Assembly: GCA_009712635.1 (NCBI GenBank)
Contig: WASS01000020.1
Location: 434,001-498,000, forward strand
From: Hungatella sp.
Lineage (GTDB): Bacteria; Bacillota; Clostridia; Lachnospirales; Lachnospiraceae
Direction of reading: 5' to 3'
DNA length: 64,000 nucleotides
Shown here one piece after another: positions 46,186 to 56,237 of the stretch (its first letter is position 1; each line of letters begins with the position of its first letter). Made by a program: the position numbers and the translations under genes. Under the pieces are notes generated by a model that made no database searches, was not told the origin of the DNA, and saw only the letters and a list, made by a program, of their open reading frames with translations.

Positions 46186-47856
46186 TCAGAATAATCCTGT
46201 GATTACTCCCTCATTATTTACATCAATACTATCAGCTGCCGGTTTCTTCGGCAGTCCAGGCATCGTCATAATGGCGCCTGTTAAAACAACAACAAATCCA
46301 GCACCTGCGCTGACGTAAGCATCCCGTACATTAATTTCAAACCCCTGGGGACGGCCCAGCTTTGTCTGATCATCAGATAAAGAGTACTGTGTTTTAGCCA
46401 TGCACACCGGCAGGCTGCCAAAACCCATCTCTTCAAACTTTCTGATGGATTTTAAAGCGGATGGTGCATAAGTCACTCCGTCTGCCCCGTAAATTTCTCT
46501 GGCAACTGTACTGATTTTATCCTCAAGACTCATGTCGTCAGGATAGATGGGTGCGAAATGGCTGGTTTTGTTTTCCAGTGTTTCAAGAACCTTTTCTGCC
46601 AGTTTTATTCCGCCTTCCCCGCCTTTTTCCCAAACCTGGGACAAAGCAAATTCGCAGCCTTTTTCCTCACAGAAATTCTTAACAAACTGATATTCGTTTT
46701 CTGTATCTGTCACAAAAGAATTCAGGGTTACGACCACGGGAACGCCGTACTTCTGCATATTTTCAATGTGCTTTTCAAGGTTTACGATTCCTTTTTTCAA
46801 AGCTTCCAGATTCTCATCTTTCAGCTGGTCTTTTGGTACGCCGCCGTTGTATTTTAACGCTCTTACAGTGGCTACCAGAACTATGGCATCCGGTTTTAAG
46901 GAAGCTTTTCTGCATTTGATATCCAGAAACTTTTCAGCACCTAAATCCGCACCGAAACCAGCCTCAGTCACAACTACATCCGCTAATTTTAAAGCTGTCT
47001 TAGTCGCACGCACGCTGTTGCAGCCGTGGGCGATATTGGCAAATGGACCTCCGTGTACGATTGCACCGGTATGCTCCAGAGTCTGAATCAGATTAGGTTT
47101 CAGCGCATCCTTAAGCAGAGCCGCCATGGCACCTACTGCATTTAACTGTGCTGCAGTCACCGGCTCTCCGGAATAATTATATGCAACAATAATTCGTCCC
47201 AACCGTTCTTTTAAATCATTCATATCATCTGCAAGGCAGAGAATTGCCATAATTTCAGAAGCCACCGTAATAACAAAATGATCCTCTCTTACAAATCCTT
47301 CCGCTTTTGAACCAAGCCCTACCACTATATTTCTTAATGCCCGGTCATTCATATCCAGACATCTCTTCCAGAGGATTTGCCTTGTATCGATCCCAAGAGC
47401 ATTGCCCTGGTGAATGTGGTTGTCAAGAAGGGCGGAAAGTAAATTGTTTGCTGAGGTAATAGCATGAAAATCTCCGGTGAAATGAAGATTTAAATCTTCC
47501 ATGGGGACAACCTGGGCATATCCGCCGCCGGCAGCTCCTCCCTTGATTCCAAAGCAGGGTCCTAAGGATGGCTCTCTTAAGGCGATAATCGCCTTTTTGC
47601 CGATCTTTCCAAATGCCTGTCCAAGCCCTACCGTAGTGGTAGTTTTCCCTTCTCCTGCTGGTGTGGGATTGATTGCTGTAACAAGAACCAGTTTTCCATC
47701 CGGACGGTCCTTTACCTGCTCCCATAATTCATCGGAAAGTTTTGCTTTGTATTTGCCGTAAAGCTCTAAATCGTCCTCTGCAATCCCATAGGATGCTGCC
47801 ACTTCCTTAATTGGTATCATCGTTGCTTCCTGTGCGATCTCAATATCTGTTTTCAT
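46186..47856 (-). CDS. fhs: Formate-tetrahydrofolate ligase
   Basis: 556 residues, the normal size. ATP site [17 protein letters not shown] near residue 66, followed by [19 protein letters not shown], and the C-terminal [17 protein letters not shown], all typical. It makes 10-formyl-THF from formate and ATP, feeding purine synthesis and formyl-Met-tRNA. ATG at 47856 lies nine bases after AGGAGG. Placed between ftsK and murE, with no pathway link to either. Confidence 0.97.
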   Translation of the reverse strand: MKTDIEIAQEATMIPIKEVAASYGIAEDDLELYGKYKAKLSDELWEQVKDRPDGKLVLVTAINPTPAGEGKTTTTVGLGQAFGKIGKKAIIALREPSLGPCFGIKGGAAGGGYAQVVPMEDLNLHFTGDFHAITSANNLLSALLDNHIHQGNALGIDTRQILWKRCLDMNDRALRNIVVGLGSKAEGFVREDHFVITVASEIMAILCLADDMNDLKERLGRIIVAYNYSGEPVTAAQLNAVGAMAALLKDALKPNLIQTLEHTGAIVHGGPFANIAHGCNSVRATKTALKLADVVVTEAGFGADLGAEKFLDIKCRKASLKPDAIVLVATVRALKYNGGVPKDQLKDENLEALKKGIVNLEKHIENMQKYGVPVVVTLNSFVTDTENEYQFVKNFCEEKGCEFALSQVWEKGGEGGIKLAEKVLETLENKTSHFAPIYPDDMSLEDKISTVAREIYGADGVTYAPSALKSIRKFEEMGFGSLPVCMAKTQYSLSDDQTKLGRPQGFEINVRDAYVSAGAGFVVVLTGAIMTMPGLPKKPAADSIDVNNEGVITGLF

Positions 47857-47907
47857 ACGTATCATCCTCCTTATATGTAAGCAATGGTTTTTTACTCTCC
47901 CGTCTTG

Positions 47908-50637
47908 CTAAAACGCCTCTTCAAATTCTTCCATGGTCATAAGCACCTTACGGGGCTTGGTCCCTTCTTCTTCTCCTACCACACCGGCTTCCGAAAGCTG
48001 ATCCATAATTCTTGCAGCCCTGTTAAATCCGATTTTATACATCCTCTGCAGCATGCCGATGGAAGCTTTGTCTTTTTCAATGATGAATCTGCCTGCCTGG
48101 ATAAAATATTCATCCCGGTCACTTCCGCCGCCTTTTGAATCTGCAGCTGTCGGTGCAGAGGCAATCATGTTCTCCACTTCCGGATTGTAATCCGGTGTCA
48201 TTCCCTGTTCCGTTAAAAAGTCCACAACCTTGGAAACTTCCGAATCGGATACAAATGCACCCTGCACACGCATGGGTTTTGGATAACCGGCAGGATAAAA
48301 CAGCATATCACCCTTTCCAAGAAGCTTCTCTGCACCATTCATGTCTATGATGGTTCTGGAATCTACACCGGAAGAAACGGCAAACGCCACTCTTGACGGC
48401 ACATTCGCTTTAATGAGACCGGTAATAACGTTGACAGACGGACGCTGTGTGGCAATTACCAGATGGATTCCTGCTGCTCTGGCAAGCTGGGCAAGTCGGC
48501 AGATGGAATCCTCGACTTCCCCTGGGGCTACCATCATTAAATCAGCAAGCTCGTCGATTATAATTACGATCTGGGGCATCTTCTGGGGTTTGTTTTCATC
48601 CTCAATGTCCTTTAAACTTTCCACTTTCGCGTTGTACCCTTTAATTTCCCTGACATTATACTGGGCAAATTTATTATAACGGTCTGTCATCTCTGCAACC
48701 GCCCAGTTTAAGGCTCCCGATGCTTTCTTCGGATCAGTGACAACCGGAAGGAGCAGGTGGGGAATTCCGTTATAAACACTTAATTCCACCACTTTGGGGT
48801 CCACCATGATCAGCTTCACATCCTCAGGATCCGCTTTAAAAATAATACTCATAATCAGGGTATTAATACAGACAGACTTACCTGAGCCCGTAGCACCTGC
48901 AATCAGTAAGTGGGGCATCTTGGCAATATCAGTTACGACTACCTGTCCGCCGATATCCTTGCCCACTGCAAAAGCAATGTTGGAAGAATGCTTCTGAAAG
49001 CCGTCCGCTTCCAGAATGTCTCTTAAATACACCATATTGTTTTCTTTATTAGGTACTTCAATTCCCACTGCTGATTTTCCAGGAATGGGCGCCTCGATAC
49101 GTATATCCGCAGCTGCAAGACTTAGCTTAATATCATCAGCAAGACTTACGATTTTGCTTACCTTTACTCCCTGCTCCGGATGGAGTTCGTATCTGGTTAC
49201 GGAAGGACCGCAGCTGATATTGGTCACAGTCACACCCACACCGAAATTCTGCAGTGTTTTCTGCAGCTTAATGGCTGTTTCTTTATATTCCCGGTCAGAA
49301 AAAACCGCTGCTTTGCCTTTTTTAAGCAGCGAAAGAGGTGGAAACTTATATTCCAGTTTCACAATTTCCTTTTTGGGAATCATCTGTTTACTTACATTGA
49401 AATCGTCGTCTTTTAGCGATTCTTCCCGTTTCTTCTCCAGTTTTTTCTGTAGAGCCTCTGTGTCGGTCTCAATGATCTTGCCGGAAGCAGTTACCACCTG
49501 TTTGGGCTCCTCCGGTATGGAGAATGTCTCTCTGATTGCCGGCTCCCCCGTCTCTGGCTCTTCCGGATAGAAATCATCCTCCACAAGTTCCATTTCCTTA
49601 AGAGTTCTCACATCCTTCTTCATATAGAAAGAAGCCTCATCAGAACTTCGTTTATACGGAGCCACAATATCATCTGGTTCAAAGGGAACAGAATCATCGT
49701 CATCCTCATCCGGTTCCGGTGAAATGCTTCCTCTGAATACGTCAGCCGGGTTTTCTTCTTCTGTTTCAACGGCTGTCACTGCTGTCAGCTTATTAGTCTG
49801 TGAGTCAATCTCATCGGCAATATCACCGATACCAGTATTTTCTTCTTCCTCATAGAGATCCCGCTCAAAATCTGGCTTATCCGGAATTTCCTCTTCCTGG
49901 ACAGCGGAAAGCCTGGTGGCATCTAAATTGACTCCACGCAGTTTCTGTTCTTCTCTCAGCTGTTTTCTAAGTTCCTGGCGCTGGGCATGAATCTCCATAT
50001 GCATGTCCACGTTCTCTTTCGCATGGTGATACGCCTTTCCGCTTCCTGTCTTTACAATATTCACAAAGGATTTTTCTGTAATGCAGACCAGTGAAATGAT
50101 AATCAGAACCAGAGTAACCAGATAAGCTCCCACCACTCCGATTATGGAAACAAGCCCCTCTGCAAGTAAACCGCCGATCAGGCCTCCTCCTTTTCCGCTG
50201 ACAGAAGCTTCCAGATAAATATTCAAAAGTCCCGTTTTCTCTCCTGTATTCACACCAAAAAGCAGCTGCAAAAATCCACACAAAGAAACCAGCGCCAAAA
50301 CACATGAGACCAGTTTAAATACTGCTCTCGGGTTTCCCTGGTTTGAAATATAGAATGCGATTCCTGCAAACATAAGTACCGGTGCAATGTATCCAATTCC
50401 GCCAAATATACCAAGCTGCACGCTGCGGAAAAAATCACCTACCATTCCGCACAAGTGAAAATTGCTTAAAAACAAAATGGCCGCAGCGGCAAATGACATA
50501 ATAATCACGACTTCTGAGTGGATAAATTCCGGTTCCGGCAAAACCACATTCTTCCTTGATCTGGTGTTTCCTGCTCTCCCGTTTTTTGTTTTTGTCCCTT
50601 TTTTTGCTGTTGTCTTCTTCTTTGTTGTCTCAGGCAC
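47908..50637 (-). CDS. ftsK: DNA translocase FtsK/SpoIIIE
   Basis: 909 residues. N-terminus basic, then about four membrane segments (~45-190), a long acidic linker (~230-430), the motor domain with Walker [22 protein letters not shown] and [11 protein letters not shown], and the C-terminal gamma winged helix ([17 protein letters not shown]). It pumps DNA through the division septum or, in sporulation, the forespore chromosome. GTG at 50637 follows AGGGGG. Clostridia often have two paralogues; I cannot tell which one this is. Confidence 0.96.
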   Translation of the reverse strand: MPETTKKKTTAKKGTKTKNGRAGNTRSRKNVVLPEPEFIHSEVVIIMSFAAAAILFLSNFHLCGMVGDFFRSVQLGIFGGIGYIAPVLMFAGIAFYISNQGNPRAVFKLVSCVLALVSLCGFLQLLFGVNTGEKTGLLNIYLEASVSGKGGGLIGGLLAEGLVSIIGVVGAYLVTLVLIIISLVCITEKSFVNIVKTGSGKAYHHAKENVDMHMEIHAQRQELRKQLREEQKLRGVNLDATRLSAVQEEEIPDKPDFERDLYEEEENTGIGDIADEIDSQTNKLTAVTAVETEEENPADVFRGSISPEPDEDDDDSVPFEPDDIVAPYKRSSDEASFYMKKDVRTLKEMELVEDDFYPEEPETGEPAIRETFSIPEEPKQVVTASGKIIETDTEALQKKLEKKREESLKDDDFNVSKQMIPKKEIVKLEYKFPPLSLLKKGKAAVFSDREYKETAIKLQKTLQNFGVGVTVTNISCGPSVTRYELHPEQGVKVSKIVSLADDIKLSLAAADIRIEAPIPGKSAVGIEVPNKENNMVYLRDILEADGFQKHSSNIAFAVGKDIGGQVVVTDIAKMPHLLIAGATGSGKSVCINTLIMSIIFKADPEDVKLIMVDPKVVELSVYNGIPHLLLPVVTDPKKASGALNWAVAEMTDRYNKFAQYNVREIKGYNAKVESLKDIEDENKPQKMPQIVIIIDELADLMMVAPGEVEDSICRLAQLARAAGIHLVIATQRPSVNVITGLIKANVPSRVAFAVSSGVDSRTIIDMNGAEKLLGKGDMLFYPAGYPKPMRVQGAFVSDSEVSKVVDFLTEQGMTPDYNPEVENMIASAPTAADSKGGGSDRDEYFIQAGRFIIEKDKASIGMLQRMYKIGFNRAARIMDQLSEAGVVGEEEGTKPRKVLMTMEEFEEAF

Positions 50638-50666
50638 AATACTTCCCCCTTCTATCCATTGGTATC

Positions 50667-50695
50667 AGTATACAAAAAAAACGGGAGAATTGCAA
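50667..50695 (-). promoter_or_regulatory. SigA promoter of ftsK
   Basis: Minus-strand TTGCAA (50690-50695), 17 bases, TATACT (50667-50672), about 30 bases before the GTG start. Confidence 0.65.
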
Positions 50696-50698
50696 CGG

Positions 50699-51484
50699 CT
50701 AAGAGGAAGCAGTTTCCATCAGTTCATATAATTTTTTTAACGCATCTTTAATTCCGCCTACTTCATCAATCAGACCTTCCTTCACTGTTTCCTCTCCCAC
50801 CAGTACTGTTCCCAAGTCCCTGGTAAGCATTTCCGTATTAAGCATAAGTCTTTTTAACTGGTCGTAAGCAATCTTTGCGTGATTGGAGACAAAACTTAAA
50901 ATCCGGTCCTGTATCATTTCAAAATACTCATAGGTCTGAGAAGCTCCGATTACCATACCGGTCATTCTCACCGGGTGAATCATCATGGTTCCGGTGGGAA
51001 CAATAAAGGAATAATTGGTGCTTACTGCCAGAGGAACTCCGATGGAATGGCTGCCTCCAAGAACCAGTGAGACTGTGGGAATACTTAAGGATGCAATCAT
51101 CTCCGCAATGGCTAATCCCGCATCTACATCACCTCCTGAAGTATTTAAAAGAACCAATAATCCTTCCACTGAGTCATCATCTTCTATTTCTGCAAGCTTT
51201 GGGAGGACATGATCGTATTTGGTGGCCTTGCTGTTGCTGGAAAGATTCTCATGTCCTTCAATCTCTCCGATAATGGTCAGCAGATGTATTTTACGTTTCC
51301 CTTCATTATCATCAAGGGTCATCTGACCATATTCTTCCAGCTTCTGATCTTCCTTTTGTTCAATATCCTTTTCCGTTTTTTTCTCTTCCAGATTTTCCTT
51401 TCTGGTTCCTTCTGCATTTTTCACTTCTGCACTGGCTGCTTCATTCTCTTCCTGACGGTTATTTCTATCTTCAGATTCTTTCAC
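50699..51484 (-). CDS. tepA: TepA/ClpP-family protease (translocation-enhancing)
   Basis: About 261 residues. A charged, Glu/Lys-rich ~85-residue N-terminus precedes a ClpP fold: GGDVDAGLAIAEMI, the nucleophile region GGSHSIG and the histidine in MMIHPVRM. TepA degrades secretory signal peptides or spore proteins in Bacillus and lies next to spoIIIE there too. GTG at 51484 is selected, nine bases after AGGAGG; a frame open to 51625 lacks a site. Confidence 0.88.
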   Translation of the reverse strand: MKESEDRNNRQEENEAASAEVKNAEGTRKENLEEKKTEKDIEQKEDQKLEEYGQMTLDDNEGKRKIHLLTIIGEIEGHENLSSNSKATKYDHVLPKLAEIEDDDSVEGLLVLLNTSGGDVDAGLAIAEMIASLSIPTVSLVLGGSHSIGVPLAVSTNYSFIVPTGTMMIHPVRMTGMVIGASQTYEYFEMIQDRILSFVSNHAKIAYDQLKRLMLNTEMLTRDLGTVLVGEETVKEGLIDEVGGIKDALKKLYELMETASS

Positions 51485-51643
51485 GTAAGAAAACCTCCTG
51501 TTTGCTGATAATATTGAATCGCTTTCATATGATGTGAAAAAAACAGTAAAAATATGCCTTATTTTGTAAACCAAACGTACAACTGTGATTTTTCTGTTTT
51601 TCCCTGCTAGTAACAATAATTTCATTGTGATTGCAACAAGGTA

Positions 51644-51672
51644 TTGACTTTGATGCTTTTACATGATAAACT
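51644..51672 (+). promoter_or_regulatory. SigA promoter of the citrate synthase-aconitase operon
   Basis: TTGACT (51644-51649), 17 bases, TAAACT (51667-51672). The transcript begins near 51679, giving a leader of about 115 bases. Confidence 0.7.
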
Positions 51673-51710
51673 ACGAAACAATAAAAAACCACATTCCATT
51701 GCCAACGAAG

Positions 51711-51742
51711 GCAGCGCCGGAGAGATCCCTATGCGCTGCTTT
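51711..51742 (+). terminator. Terminator-like hairpin in the citrate synthase leader
   Basis: GCAGCGC (51711-51717) pairs with GCGCTGC (51733-51739), followed by TTTTG. It lies about 30 bases after the start of transcription and 50 before the start codon, where an attenuator would sit. The T-run is short. Confidence 0.5.
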
Positions 51743-51792
51743 TGTCTAAACGAATCCCTGTGGTTAAATCTGAAAAAAGGAGAACTTATCTC

Positions 51793-53124
51793 ATGAACAA
51801 CTTTTTCATTGCACAGACGTTTGGTAAATCCTCTAACTACACGGACATTCCGAACAACTTATTCAAAGAACACAACGTAAAAAAGGGACTCCGCAATGAA
51901 GACGGTACCGGAGTCCGAGTAGGACTTACCCGCGTTTCCGACGTAGTTGGCTATGAAATTGAGGATGGAAAAAAGGTAAATGTTCCAGGAAAGCTTTATT
52001 ATCGCGGTATTGAAATCAGCGATCTGGTAAACGGAAAAAACAATTCCCGTTTCGGATTCGAGGAAACGTCATTTTTACTCCTTTTTGGATATCTTCCATC
52101 TAAAAAAGAATTGCGGGAGTTTACCACCCTGCTTGGTGAGCACTACAACCTTGCTGACGAATTCCTCGAGAAAAACATGCTGCGTACTCCTTCCCGCAAT
52201 TTAATGAACAGCCTCCAGAAAAGCATTCTTGCTCTTTACGATTATGATGAGGATCCTGATAACATTGACCCCTATCAGACTCTGTTAAAGGGAATTAATA
52301 TTCTGGCAAAGCTTCCGTCTCTTGCTGTCTATGCTTATCAGAGCAAGATACATCACTATGACCGGGGAAGTCTTGTGATCCATTATCCAAAGCCGGAATT
52401 CTCCATGGCTGAGAACATTCTTTATATGTTAAGGAAAGACGGAGCCTTTACCCAGCAGGAAGCCGATCTTCTGGATATTATGCTGATGATTCATGCTGAT
52501 CACGGCGGCGGCAACAACTCCACATTTACAAATGTTGTCATTTCCTCTACCGGTACCGATATTTACTCCTCCATTTCCGCTTCCATCGGTTCCTTAAAAG
52601 GTCCCAAGCATGGCGGAGCCAACATCCGCTGCAGCGAGATGATTACTGCAATCGAAAAAGAAATCGGATTAAAAGCAACGGAAGCACAGATGAAATCGGT
52701 CATCCAAAAAATACTGGCAAAGGATTTTTATGATAATTCCGGTCTGGTATATGGTCTTGGCCATGCGGTTTATACCGTGTCAGATCCCCGTGCAGATCTA
52801 TTAAAAATCTGCTGTGAAAATCTTGCAAAACAGAAAAACAGAGAAGACGAATATGAATTTCTGACAAAATTTGAAAAGGTTGCCAAATCTTGTCTCGCTG
52901 GAAACGGCAAGTCTTTGTCAAACAATGTGGACTTCTACAGCGGCTTCGCTTATAATATGTTACAGATACCCGAAGACATGTACACCCCATTATTTGTGTG
53001 CTCACGTATGGCCGGCTGGCTGGCACATAACATTGAGAATAAGATGTACGACGGAAGAATCATGCGTCCGGCTACAAAATACGTGGGGGAAACCATTCCC
53101 TATAAAAAGAGAGAGGAACGATAA
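51793..53124 (+). CDS. gltA: Citrate synthase
   Basis: 443 residues. Catalytic histidines in MIHADHGGGNNSTF and GLGHAVYTVSDPR and the aspartate in VDFYSGF are present. It condenses acetyl-CoA and oxaloacetate to citrate. ATG at 51793 follows AAAGGAGAACTTATCTC; a TTG at 51742 would lie inside the leader hairpin. Three bases precede the aconitase gene. In a fermentative anaerobe this arm probably supplies 2-oxoglutarate for glutamate. Confidence 0.96.
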   Translation: MNNFFIAQTFGKSSNYTDIPNNLFKEHNVKKGLRNEDGTGVRVGLTRVSDVVGYEIEDGKKVNVPGKLYYRGIEISDLVNGKNNSRFGFEETSFLLLFGYLPSKKELREFTTLLGEHYNLADEFLEKNMLRTPSRNLMNSLQKSILALYDYDEDPDNIDPYQTLLKGINILAKLPSLAVYAYQSKIHHYDRGSLVIHYPKPEFSMAENILYMLRKDGAFTQQEADLLDIMLMIHADHGGGNNSTFTNVVISSTGTDIYSSISASIGSLKGPKHGGANIRCSEMITAIEKEIGLKATEAQMKSVIQKILAKDFYDNSGLVYGLGHAVYTVSDPRADLLKICCENLAKQKNREDEYEFLTKFEKVAKSCLAGNGKSLSNNVDFYSGFAYNMLQIPEDMYTPLFVCSRMAGWLAHNIENKMYDGRIMRPATKYVGETIPYKKREER

Positions 53125-53127
53125 CTT

Positions 53128-55440
53128 ATGGTAAAGTTGTATGACGGAGGAGCATATCTTGTAAACGGTACTCAGCTGATTCCTGAAGAGGAACTGTCCA
53201 AAGTAAACGCCCAGAGAAGTACTCCCATTACAAGAGAAGAGGCGAAAAAGGGTACCATTGCATACTCCATATTAGAAAAACATAATACATCCGGAAACAT
53301 GGAGCATTTAAAGCTGCGTTTTGACTCCATGGCGTCCCATGACATAACATTTGTAGGAATTATTCAGACTGCCCGTGCATCAGGCCTTACAGAATTTCCT
53401 ATTCCATACGTAATGACCAACTGCCACAACTCCCTGTGTGCCGTTGGCGGAACGATTAATGAAGATGACCATGTATTTGGTCTGTCTGCAGCAAAGAAAT
53501 ACGGAGGAATCTTCGTTCCTCCTCACATCGCAGTTATTCATCAGTATATGAGGGAAATGATGGCAGGATGCGGACGCATGATCCTGGGTTCTGACAGCCA
53601 TACCCGTTACGGTGCCCTGGGTACCATGGCAATCGGAGAAGGCGGTGGAGAACTGGTAAAGCAGCTGTTAAAAGACACCTATGATGTTGCTTATCCTGGA
53701 GTCGTTGCCATTTATTTAACCGGTGCTCCTGCATCCCACATAGGTCCTCATGATGTGGCGCTTGCCATTATCGGTGCTGTATTTAAAAATGGCTATGTAA
53801 AAAATAAAATTATGGAATTTGTAGGTCCCGGTGTTTCATCCATGGATACGGATTACAGAAACGGTGTGGATGTCATGACTACGGAAACAACCTGCCTTTC
53901 TTCTGTCTGGATTACAGATGAGGATACAAGGGAATATTTAAAACTTCATGGCAGAGAATCTGACTATGCGGAATTAAATCCCGGAGAAGTAGCTTATTAT
54001 GATGGCGTTGTTCATGTGGATTTAAGTACCATTAAGCCTATGATTGCTCTCCCCTTCCATCCAAGCAACACCTATGAGATTGATGAACTGAATGATAATC
54101 TGGGTGATATTTTAAGAACTGTGGAAAAAGAAGCAGCTCACATTCTGGGAACGGCGAAAGCAAGCCTTTCCCTTACGGACAAAATTATAGATGGAAAGCT
54201 GATGGTTCAGCAGGGTGTCATAGCCGGCTGTGCCGGAGGTAATTATTCCAACGTGATGATTGCGGCACATATGCTGTCAGGAAAGGATTGCGGCAACGAT
54301 ATCTTTAACCTTTCCGTATACCCGTCTTCCCAGCCGGTTTATATGGATCTGGTGAAAAAGGGTGCCATTTCCCAGCTGATGGCTGCCGGTGCCACAGTAC
54401 GTACCGCTTTCTGCGGTCCCTGCTTCGGTGCTGGTGATACGCCGTCAAACAATGCATTAAGCATCCGCCATACTACCAGAAACTTCCCCAACCGGGAAGG
54501 TTCCAAGCCTGGTAACGGCCAGATATCCTGTGTGGCATTAATGGATGCACGCTCAATAGCAGCCACTGCTGCAAACGGCGGTTATCTTACTTCAGCCGAA
54601 AGTTTTGCAGATGACTATATCGTTCCAGCTTACGAGTTTGACTCTTCTTCCTATGACAGACGTGTTTATCAGGGATACAAACAGGCAAAGGAAGACGAAT
54701 CCTTAATTTTAGGACCGAATATCAAAGACTGGCCCTCCATGAGCGCTCTCACTGACAATATTTTATTACGGGTATGTTCTAAGATCATGGACCCTGTTAC
54801 AACCACCGATGAGTTGATTCCTTCCGGTGAGACTTCCTCCTATCGTTCCAATCCTCTGGGACTTGCGGAATTTACCTTATCCCGCCGTGATCCGGAGTAC
54901 GTAGGACGTTCCAAGGAAGTAAATGAGCTTGAAAAGGTAAGAAAATCCGGCGCCTGCCCGCTTAAGGCAGATCATGAACTGGAAAGCGCCTTCCACGCTC
55001 TGAAGGAATATTTAAATCAGCCGGATTTAAAAGCCAGCGAAACAGAAATCGGAAGTATGATTTACGCTGTGAAGCCGGGAGACGGTTCTGCCAGAGAACA
55101 GGCGGCAAGCTGCCAGAGAGTTCTTGGCGGTCTTGCCAATATTGCAAACGAGTATGCAACCAAGCGTTACCGTTCCAATGTAATGAACTGGGGTATGCTG
55201 CCATTTTTACTGGATGAAGATCCTTCCTTTGATATCGGTGACTTTATTTATGTACCAGATATCCGTACTGCTCTTGACGGTGCCATGGATCGCATACCAG
55301 CTTACGTGGTAAAGAATGAAGAAGGAAATCCAATCCATGAAATCCAGCTTCATATTGCAGATATGACACCAGAAGAACGGGAAATCGTAAAAGCCGGTTG
55401 TCTCATTAATTACAACAGAAACAAAAGCAGCCAGTTATAA
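53128..55440 (+). CDS. acnA: Aconitate hydratase
   Basis: 770 residues. Iron-sulfur cysteines are in [16 protein letters not shown] and AGCAGG and CGPCFG segments; the C-terminal swivel region carries [14 protein letters not shown]. It is the bacterial clostridial type of mono-domain aconitase rather than the 900-residue AcnA. It isomerises citrate to isocitrate. Starts three bases after the citrate synthase stop. No isocitrate dehydrogenase follows in the window. The symbol acnA is by function only. Confidence 0.93.
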   Translation: MVKLYDGGAYLVNGTQLIPEEELSKVNAQRSTPITREEAKKGTIAYSILEKHNTSGNMEHLKLRFDSMASHDITFVGIIQTARASGLTEFPIPYVMTNCHNSLCAVGGTINEDDHVFGLSAAKKYGGIFVPPHIAVIHQYMREMMAGCGRMILGSDSHTRYGALGTMAIGEGGGELVKQLLKDTYDVAYPGVVAIYLTGAPASHIGPHDVALAIIGAVFKNGYVKNKIMEFVGPGVSSMDTDYRNGVDVMTTETTCLSSVWITDEDTREYLKLHGRESDYAELNPGEVAYYDGVVHVDLSTIKPMIALPFHPSNTYEIDELNDNLGDILRTVEKEAAHILGTAKASLSLTDKIIDGKLMVQQGVIAGCAGGNYSNVMIAAHMLSGKDCGNDIFNLSVYPSSQPVYMDLVKKGAISQLMAAGATVRTAFCGPCFGAGDTPSNNALSIRHTTRNFPNREGSKPGNGQISCVALMDARSIAATAANGGYLTSAESFADDYIVPAYEFDSSSYDRRVYQGYKQAKEDESLILGPNIKDWPSMSALTDNILLRVCSKIMDPVTTTDELIPSGETSSYRSNPLGLAEFTLSRRDPEYVGRSKEVNELEKVRKSGACPLKADHELESAFHALKEYLNQPDLKASETEIGSMIYAVKPGDGSAREQAASCQRVLGGLANIANEYATKRYRSNVMNWGMLPFLLDEDPSFDIGDFIYVPDIRTALDGAMDRIPAYVVKNEEGNPIHEIQLHIADMTPEEREIVKAGCLINYNRNKSSQL

Positions 55441-55447
55441 TTGACAG

Positions 55448-55489
55448 GGCCGCTGCTTGCAGGATTGTGTTTTCCTGTAAGCAGCGGCC
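55448..55489 (+). terminator. Terminator after aconitase
   Basis: A 17-base-pair stem with one G-U pair (55448-55464 with 55473-55489) and 8-base loop, then TTGCATTATTTT. It begins eight bases after the stop. Confidence 0.85.
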
Positions 55490-55506
55490 TTGCATTATTT
55501 TGGATA

Positions 55507-55535
55507 TTGACAGTATGAGGTTGTTGTGTTATATT
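55507..55535 (+). promoter_or_regulatory. SigA promoter of the tetR-type regulator
   Basis: TTGACA (55507-55512), exactly 17 bases, TATATT (55530-55535): a near-consensus promoter. Confidence 0.85.
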
Positions 55536-55540
55536 TTATC

Positions 55541-55560
55541 TACCAACCGTTAGTTTAGTT
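55541..55560 (+). promoter_or_regulatory. Candidate TetR operator at the regulator promoter
   Basis: TACCAACCGTTAGTTTAGTT covers the expected transcription start just after the -10 box. It shares TACCAACC with the site ahead of the aldo-keto reductase gene. The right arm is degenerate. Confidence 0.5.
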
Positions 55561-55581
55561 ATTTAGAAGGGAATGTGAACC

Positions 55582-56172
55582 ATGGGTCAGGGAGCAGACA
55601 CAAAAGAACGGATTATGCAGGCGGCACTAGAAGAGTTCTCTCTTCATGGCTTTGAAGGCGCCCGTATGGAAAAAATCGCATCGAAAGTAGGTATCAATAA
55701 AGCTTCCCTCTATTTTTATTTTAAAAGTAAGGAACAGCTGTTTCGGGAACTTTTTGATATCATTGTAAAAAAACATTATGCTTATTTAACCAGCATTTTT
55801 CGCAAATATCAGGATTTGCCTTCCAGGCAGCTTCTGTCCTCTCTTTACAAAGACTATCTGGAATATCACTGGGGTAATACAGAGATGGATTTCTGGAACA
55901 TGGTATACTACTACCCTCCGGAACAGATGAAAGAGGAAATTATGCATTTTACTCAGGACAGTTATGATGTTTTTACTGCTGAGTTGACTTCAGTTATGGA
56001 AAAAGGCGTTAAAAACGGAGAACTCCAGCCTCTGAATCCGGCTGATATGGCAGCCACTTTTTACTATCTGGTCACCTGTATCACATTGTCGACCGGTTTA
56101 ATGAATTTAGAACAGGGACTTCTTCAAATGGATTTATGCTTTCATGTTTTTTGGAATGGAATAAAAGGGTGA
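55582..56172 (+). CDS. TetR/AcrR-family transcriptional repressor
   Basis: 196 residues. The N-terminal helix-turn-helix (residues ~8-58: AALEEFSLHGFEGARMEKIA, KVGINKASLYFYFKSKEQL) is typical; the C-terminal half is a ligand-binding helical bundle of unknown specificity. ATG at 55582 follows AGAAGGGAATGTGAACC. It probably represses itself and the downstream aldo-keto reductase gene via the TACCAACC sites (inference). Confidence 0.9.
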   Translation: MGQGADTKERIMQAALEEFSLHGFEGARMEKIASKVGINKASLYFYFKSKEQLFRELFDIIVKKHYAYLTSIFRKYQDLPSRQLLSSLYKDYLEYHWGNTEMDFWNMVYYYPPEQMKEEIMHFTQDSYDVFTAELTSVMEKGVKNGELQPLNPADMAATFYYLVTCITLSTGLMNLEQGLLQMDLCFHVFWNGIKG

Positions 56173-56200
56173 ATAACCCCTTTATTTTTATCATATAACC

Positions 56201-56220
56201 TACCAACCATTTGGTATATT
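56201..56220 (+). promoter_or_regulatory. Candidate TetR operator and -10 box ahead of the aldo-keto reductase
   Basis: TACCAA-CCAT-TTGGTA (56201-56216) is a perfect 6-base-arm palindrome; TATATT at 56215-56220 is a possible -10 that overlaps its end. No good -35 is visible, which suits a promoter needing help or a repressed weak promoter. Confidence 0.55.
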
Positions 56221-56237
56221 AATAAGGAGGTAATTCA

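Larger units (their letters stand above)
51485..51792. other. 308-base divergent intergenic region, tepA and citrate synthase
   Basis: Holds the tepA ribosome binding site, the citrate synthase promoter (51644-51672) and a terminator-like leader hairpin (51711-51742). No gene is supported. A defensible tepA promoter was not found. Confidence 0.7.

Noticed and set aside
47423..47725. 100-codon minus-strand frame inside fhs
   Set aside because: Shadow of fhs in another frame; arginine/serine-rich nonsense composition.
49016..49570. Open frame of 184 codons on the plus strand
   Set aside because: It is antisense to ftsK, low in family-like motifs and lacks a ribosome binding site; ftsK is unambiguous.
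51485..51625. 47-codon N-terminal extension of tepA
   Set aside because: GTG 51484 has AGGAGG at the right distance; the upstream start lacks one and the extension looks non-coding.
56158..56190. Terminator overlapping the tetR stop (GGGT ... ACCC plus T-rich tract)
   Set aside because: The stem is only 4 base pairs plus a bulged extension; termination here is doubtful.
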